This document shows positions 60,027-64,000 of a stretch of DNA of 64,000 nt, in pieces. Below the pieces are notes generated by a model, which was not told where the DNA came from, did not search any database, and saw only the letters and a program-made list of their open reading frames with translations. The stretch spans positions 69,275,444-69,339,443 of the forward strand of contig CM055096.1 of the NCBI GenBank assembly GCA_029204225.1. Reading direction: 5' to 3'. The stretch comes from Diphasiastrum complanatum. Taxonomy: Eukaryota; Streptophyta; Lycopodiopsida; Lycopodiales; Lycopodiaceae. Numbering within the stretch: position 1 is the first letter of the stretch; the number at the start of each line of letters is the position of its first letter. The translations under genes were made by a program, and so were the position numbers.

Positions 60027-61467
60027 GAAATCATTCGAATCTCTCAAACAAACTGGTTCTGTACAACAATTTAATCAGCAATTCTTGGCATTGGTTCAGA
60101 AGACAAAATTTGAGTATAGAAAATGTTTGAACTACTATGTGGGTTTCTTTCAAAAGCCTACAAAGAATGTGCTTCAACCAACTCTTTCCAAATCCATTTA
60201 TGCCGCTAGTTTTATGGAGTTGCGCAATATGATGGATCGTGCACTTGCTCTGGAGCACTTATCTACAAACCATATCAATGAATGGTGGAAAGTCATCGCT
60301 CAACGGAAGTCTTATTATTACAACCAACGACTGTCTGAATACGTTAGTCCTACCTTTGATGGAAGCATCCACTCCATTAATGTAGACAATTGGCTAGAGG
60401 ATTTGGATTATAACTTCTACTATAGTGGAGGTATTGGTGATAGTGATATAGTTTTCTTTGCTTCATCGGGTTTCCAGGGGCGTGTTCAGTCATGGTGGAA
60501 CATCGTTCAAGCAACTATGGATCGTCAGATTGGGAATATTGCTATGCTCAAAGAAAGTCGATCAAGGCATTCACCAAACTTTCAGATTGAGGACTATATG
60601 ACACCGATATTCCATGATTTGGAGTTGAGTGTTTATTATAAGAATCTGATCTATGAACCATGTCAAATTGATATGGGAGCTTTTGAGAATATTTCTATTT
60701 TTGACAACAATCTAATGGAGTATGAGGTATTCAACAAGGATATTGTCCGCAATGAAGAGATTTCATTATTCCAAATAAATCCAACTTGTATCAATACCTT
60801 GGATAATTGTTCAATGCCTCATAGATCCATTTTACAAGATCTTCAGGCGACTTCAGTTGGAGAACCCGTTTCCTATGGATTCTCCAGAACTCAAAAGACA
60901 AATTTTATTTCACGTGCATATTCAGAAAGTATGGATGTTAATAATGATTGGGAACATTCTCTCAGTCAGCCAACACTCTATAGGAAGCTGATTTTAAAAC
61001 ATGCCAGCAATCTATATCAGTTTCTTTGGAGAGGTTTACATTGCTCAATGGACTCTAATGTGATCAATCTTCAATTGAGTAATGTCAACAATGATTCTTC
61101 ATCAATGGTTATTTGGAAGAATCAAACCATCAAATACCTGGTTCAACTTTGGAATGTATTTTCACTAATTGGGATTGATGATTCAACGATTTATATGGGC
61201 AACTGCAAATTTTATATTTCGAGACAAGAGTCCATTTTTGAGGTCAATCAAGTCAAATATTCACAACCACCTATGAATGAGGTATTTACCAAATTTGAAA
61301 AAATATATTTCGGTCAACAATATGCCCAAAATTATGTTTCACCATATGACCAAATTTCAATATTCATGCTGACTACTTTGTATAGAGCATTTATATTTGA
61401 ACAACAATTCATGACTACCATTGCTCATGGAAGAATTATAATGTTCTTCATCAAGTTGGTTAGTTAG
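59992..61467 (+). CDS. Gag-like protein with second Gag module and unknown C-terminal region
   Basis: A long open frame, 491 codons. The first 90 residues finish the upstream Gag domain (ELRNMMDRALALEHL). At about 115-180 a second capsid-like module repeats the pattern (PTFDGSIHSINVDNWLEDLD, FFASSGFQGRVQSWWN). From about 190 to 490 lies a region I do not recognise: YEPCQIDMGAFENISIFDNN, SLSQPTLYRKLI, NLYQFLWRGLHCSMDSN, IYMGNCKFYISRQESIFEVN, YSQPPMNEVF. It has no zinc knuckle, protease or RT motif. The same C-terminal region occurs, broken, at 51.4-52.6 kb. The first ATG is inside the Gag overlap, so translation might need the upstream frame. Probably a retroelement-derived protein. Confidence 0.7.
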   Translation: MLSLIVLPGFTEKSFESLKQTGSVQQFNQQFLALVQKTKFEYRKCLNYYVGFFQKPTKNVLQPTLSKSIYAASFMELRNMMDRALALEHLSTNHINEWWKVIAQRKSYYYNQRLSEYVSPTFDGSIHSINVDNWLEDLDYNFYYSGGIGDSDIVFFASSGFQGRVQSWWNIVQATMDRQIGNIAMLKESRSRHSPNFQIEDYMTPIFHDLELSVYYKNLIYEPCQIDMGAFENISIFDNNLMEYEVFNKDIVRNEEISLFQINPTCINTLDNCSMPHRSILQDLQATSVGEPVSYGFSRTQKTNFISRAYSESMDVNNDWEHSLSQPTLYRKLILKHASNLYQFLWRGLHCSMDSNVINLQLSNVNNDSSSMVIWKNQTIKYLVQLWNVFSLIGIDDSTIYMGNCKFYISRQESIFEVNQVKYSQPPMNEVFTKFEKIYFGQQYAQNYVSPYDQISIFMLTTLYRAFIFEQQFMTTIAHGRIIMFFIKLVS

Positions 61468-61616
61468 AAATGAAAGATGAAATTGAATGCTAAAAATTTG
61501 TCTGAACAGAACTGAAAAATTCAAAGTTAAAAATTAGCAAAAAGAAAACTACAAAAACAATAAACTCATCAAATCTAATGAAATTCACATAGAATCATCA
61601 TGAATTTAGGATCTAT

Positions 61617-61628
61617 GCTCTGATACCA
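61617..61628 (-). other. Primer-binding site (initiator Met tRNA)
   Basis: TGGTATCAGAGC on the minus strand lies 5 bases from the LTR at 61634. It shows that this LTR is the 5' LTR of a minus-oriented element whose interior would run leftward, antisense to the Gag-like ORF. Confidence 0.75.
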
Positions 61629-61633
61629 AGAAA

Positions 61634-62170
61634 TGTCATGTGCCAAATCTCAAACTAATAGCAATTACAATGGAAGTAAAGCTAGAAGCAAGAAGAGAAC
61701 AGGACATTCATGATAGCATATCAATAGAAAGCTAGAAACATGGAGAACACAAAGGAATCACATTAGCAATGAAAGAAAGAGTACAATCAATGAAAATGGA
61801 GCATTGATTCATGTGGATAGGGCACATGAGACCTAGCAATGGAGATCCTCATGGCTCACATTCACAAGGAAGCTAGAAGCTCTCACTTGCAAATGAGCCA
61901 AAAGATTCACAAAATGATGTCTCTTGCCTAGTTATAGACAATGCTCTTACTTAACTTAACTTAACTATCTTGAGAGATAGTTAGCCCTTGTTAAGTATTA
62001 TTTAAACTACATTGGGCCCTTGTTGGCCCATTATCCTTATTAATTACTTTGGAGGGCCTAAAGAGGGAACCGCCTTGTTCTTAAGGCTAATAGCTCCTTT
62101 TGGGCCTACAAAGCTTACAATGGATATTCTGATGCATTGATAAGCACTAATGTACTAGTAGTATATGACA
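61634..62170 (-). repeat. 5' LTR of a minus-strand LTR element
   Basis: A 537-bp segment bounded by the inverted hexamers TGTCAT...ATGACA, with a primer-binding site 5 bp beyond one end. No second copy was found in the window, so the partner LTR is missing, diverged or outside. The interior to the left is the antisense of the Gag-like ORF region. Confidence 0.7.
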
Positions 62171-62220
62171 ATTACCTTCTAAGAAATTCCTTTCTATCTC
62201 CTCAAGCGATTTTACTTATA

Positions 62221-62445
62221 ACCTGTCTATAAAGCGTTCAATGTGAGAGTTAGTTATGAAGCAAATATCATCTATGTGTCTAAATGAATGCTTGAAGTCA
62301 TTCATAAATGTTTAATGCCCCAATTTAGCTAATCTCTTTATAAACTATATTTCAGAAAAGGATAAATAGTGGTTACACCAAATGGGCGAATAGGAGAAAC
62401 CCCATAGGTACACCACAAACTTGTCGCTTTATAATCTAGTATGAC
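62221..62445 (-). pseudogene. Penelope-like RT, motifs B and C (decayed)
   Basis: The minus strand reads QVCGVPMGF, then after a frameshift WGFSYSPIWCNHYLSF, FIKRLAKLGH and NDFKHSFRHIDDICFITN. PMGF-SPIW is RT motif B, and HIDD is the catalytic motif C. Two stops lie in the second frame. The order and spacing follow from the upstream fragment at 62.56-63.11 kb. Confidence 0.75.
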
Positions 62446-62556
62446 AATGCAGTTATCTATTAGAAAGGCATTCTAGTGGCATAATAAATGCTTATCAATA
62501 TTTTTGCATTTTTCATCTAGTTTTCTAGACCATGGCCATTTAAAAATCTCAGCTTC

Positions 62557-63115
62557 CTATATCCACTTATATTTGAGTTGAGTATACTTGACATGTTTGA
62601 AGGCATAAACGATTAATTTATTCATATTAATAATTGTAAGTCCATTTTTATTGTCTAAGGGTATATTCTCATAGCATTTAGAAATATCTACAACCCACAT
62701 CACCCTGCCAAATAAAGTTGTATCCACATTTAGGACACTCTTGTATGTTTTTGCCTTAAGGCGTGTTTCGTGTATGAGGAATGGATACAACATACCAAGA
62801 GCTCTTGTGAGGAATTTGTCAAGTCTGGTAAAGCATCAGTTGTGAGCATGAATGATCCACCTAAAACATTCATTGTGGGTTTTGTACTTACAAAGTAAGT
62901 ATGGTAATGCTTCATTACCCATAAATTCCTTGGGTAGCAGATCATTGAGTTTAATTACTGCATACTGTAATGAATGCGTTACCAAGTTGTTTTTACCATT
63001 CAAAAACCGGCTAAAATTAGAGCTATTTAGTCTTTCAATAGCTAGTTTTCATACAAAAAAGATGCAGAGGAAACATGGATTATGTTGCACTTTATCTATG
63101 CCATTCACCAATGTC
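62557..63115 (-). pseudogene. Penelope-like RT, fingers and motif A
   Basis: The minus-strand frame (stops near 63056, 62843 and 62557) reads NNLVTHSLQYAVIKLNDLLP, LPYLLCKYKTHNECFRWIIH, FLTRALGMLYPFLIHETRLK and VVDISKCYENIPLDN. The D-x3-Y-x-NIP pattern is motif A of Penelope-like RTs. It continues into RT pieces at 62.2-62.45 kb and is preceded by the 63.09-63.44 kb fragment. I infer one element, broken by stops and frameshifts. Confidence 0.75.
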
Positions 63116-63436
63116 TTTCGTCATTAGCAATTTTAATCTTCGAAGAAAAAACAATCTTGTCATGTAGCCAGTCAGGGTCTTCAAAAAATCTAGGGCAACG
63201 TTCTTAAGAAATAAAACATGCTTTTCAACAATGTCATGTCCTAAGTGTTTGTGGTTAGATAAGAGTCTCATAATTTTGAACCAACCATTACAAAATTCAG
63301 AAGCAGCATCATTAACGCTAGATTGTCGTAAAACGATATGATTTAAACCTTTTTTCAAAGAGTTACGTATACTATGGCTCTTAACAATAGTAAAGTCAGT
63401 AGAAACAACATGTCCAAATTTATCTGACACATATCC
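63092..63436 (-). pseudogene. N-terminal region of the Penelope-like element
   Basis: The frame reads SDKFGHVVSTDFTIVKSHSI, RNSLKKGLNHI, then FCNGWFKIMRLLSNHKHLGH. A GHV-x-STD-F-x-IV...LKKGLNHI block upstream of the RT is, from memory, typical of one branch of Penelope-like elements. Stops separate it from the RT by a frameshift at about 63,095. Its 5' continuation runs toward the window edge. Confidence 0.6.
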
Positions 63437-63755
63437 CTTAAAATGTTTAAAACTAGGAATGTAAGTCTATTTCAAAGTTGAAAAAAACTTCATAAGGGAA
63501 ATACCAATTATGTTTAATATTTGGTAGATATGACTAGCTAAATATAATATCATCAAAAGCGTCGTCTATGACATCAAAAATCTGACTAGAATGTGAGCAT
63601 AAAACTGCTTCACATGGATAGCCTTAAAAACTCTATTATGGTAAATTAGATGTAATTTTTTTTTTATTGTTGCTAATAGAAAGCTGAAGTCTGGTCACAC
63701 TCATAGTAATTTTCCTTCTTTTTGCATTGTCATTATTTTGCACGTCAGTCAATCC

Positions 63756-63998
63756 CTATAAAAGTTCAATCTTTTTAGTCACTCTTTGAGTTATTGTTTT
63801 TTTCTTTTCTTTTCTCTTAAATCCAACAAATCTTCTTCTCTTTCCAGTTCGTGACCTGGAGACAATTGAACTTGGATTGTTGAGATTGAAATTGTTCGTT
63901 CTTTTTCTTGTATTTTGAAGATATTTATCTTGAAGGATAGAAAAACTTGGTCTTTTAAACAAACGCTCAATTTTTTCTTTCATAGATACTATTGACAT
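63756..63998 (-). pseudogene. Possible basic N-terminal piece of the Penelope-like element
   Basis: An 80-codon minus-strand frame, Lys/Arg-rich (RSRTGKRRRFVGFKRKEKKK), lies about 330 bp upstream of the recognised part and reaches the window edge. It might encode the basic N-terminus, but no domain is recognised; it could be chance. Confidence 0.3.
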
Positions 63999-64000
63999 CC

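Overview
The window looks like a gene-poor, transposon-rich stretch of a land-plant nuclear genome. Spliced genes with short GT-AG introns, Copia and Gypsy retrotransposons with plant-type primer-binding sites, a Helitron-type element and very long CT microsatellites support this. The low gene density and a Penelope-like reverse transcriptase fit a large genome, perhaps a fern or other seed-free plant, but that placement is inference. I can support two apparently intact host genes: a group-C Raf-like protein kinase (minus strand, 19.06-20.40 kb, two exons) and a small secreted Cys-rich EGF/Notch-like protein with a GPI-type tail (plus strand, 46.83-48.54 kb, six exons that I assembled from splice sites and reading frame).

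Layout. 0-6.4 kb: AT-rich non-coding DNA with a 234-bp Helitron-like element and a near-perfect 32-bp-stem hairpin. 6.7-9.5 kb: decayed Copia pol and an LTR. 9.5-11.1 kb: decayed Gypsy protease/RT. 11.6-11.9 kb: LINE endonuclease fragment. 13.6-14.0 kb: tandem duplication. 14.3-16.7 kb: decayed Gypsy RT-RNase H plus LTR. 16.9-17.6 kb: tandem duplication. 19-20.4 kb: kinase gene. 22.3-25.6 kb: Copia element lacking RT. 25.6-27.5 kb: Gypsy LTR carrying a (CT)86 tract, PBS and Gag remnant. 27.5-30.5 kb: deleted Gypsy element. 30.9-36.5 kb: coiled-coil reading frame split by a young, complete non-autonomous LTR element (31,167-35,405) with a 5-bp target duplication. 36.5-39.2 kb: minus-strand Gypsy sequences. 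39.05-41.6 and 54.7-57.3 kb: two arms of a 2.6-kb inverted repeat, 13 kb apart. 42.3-43.0 kb: Gypsy Gag. 43.3-43.6 kb: foldback. 46.8-48.5 kb: EGF-like gene. 49.4-49.7 kb: hairpins. 51.4-52.6 kb (minus) and 59.7-61.5 kb (plus): two copies of an unusual Gag-like ORF with a long unrecognised C-terminal part. 53-54.7 kb: Copia LTR and gag. 57.9-58.2 kb: fragment of HAL3/phosphopantothenoylcysteine decarboxylase joined in frame to an RRM fragment. 61.6-62.2 kb: LTR with PBS. 62.2-63.5 kb: decayed Penelope-like RT running toward the right edge.

The genes do not form a pathway. The window records nested insertion, internal deletion and gene-fragment shuffling around two host genes. The best candidates for something not well described are the Gag-plus-unknown-domain ORF family, the decarboxylase/RRM chimera, and the young non-coding LTR element inside an ORF. 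No CRISPR array, complete rRNA gene, complete tRNA gene or bacterial-type operon was seen.
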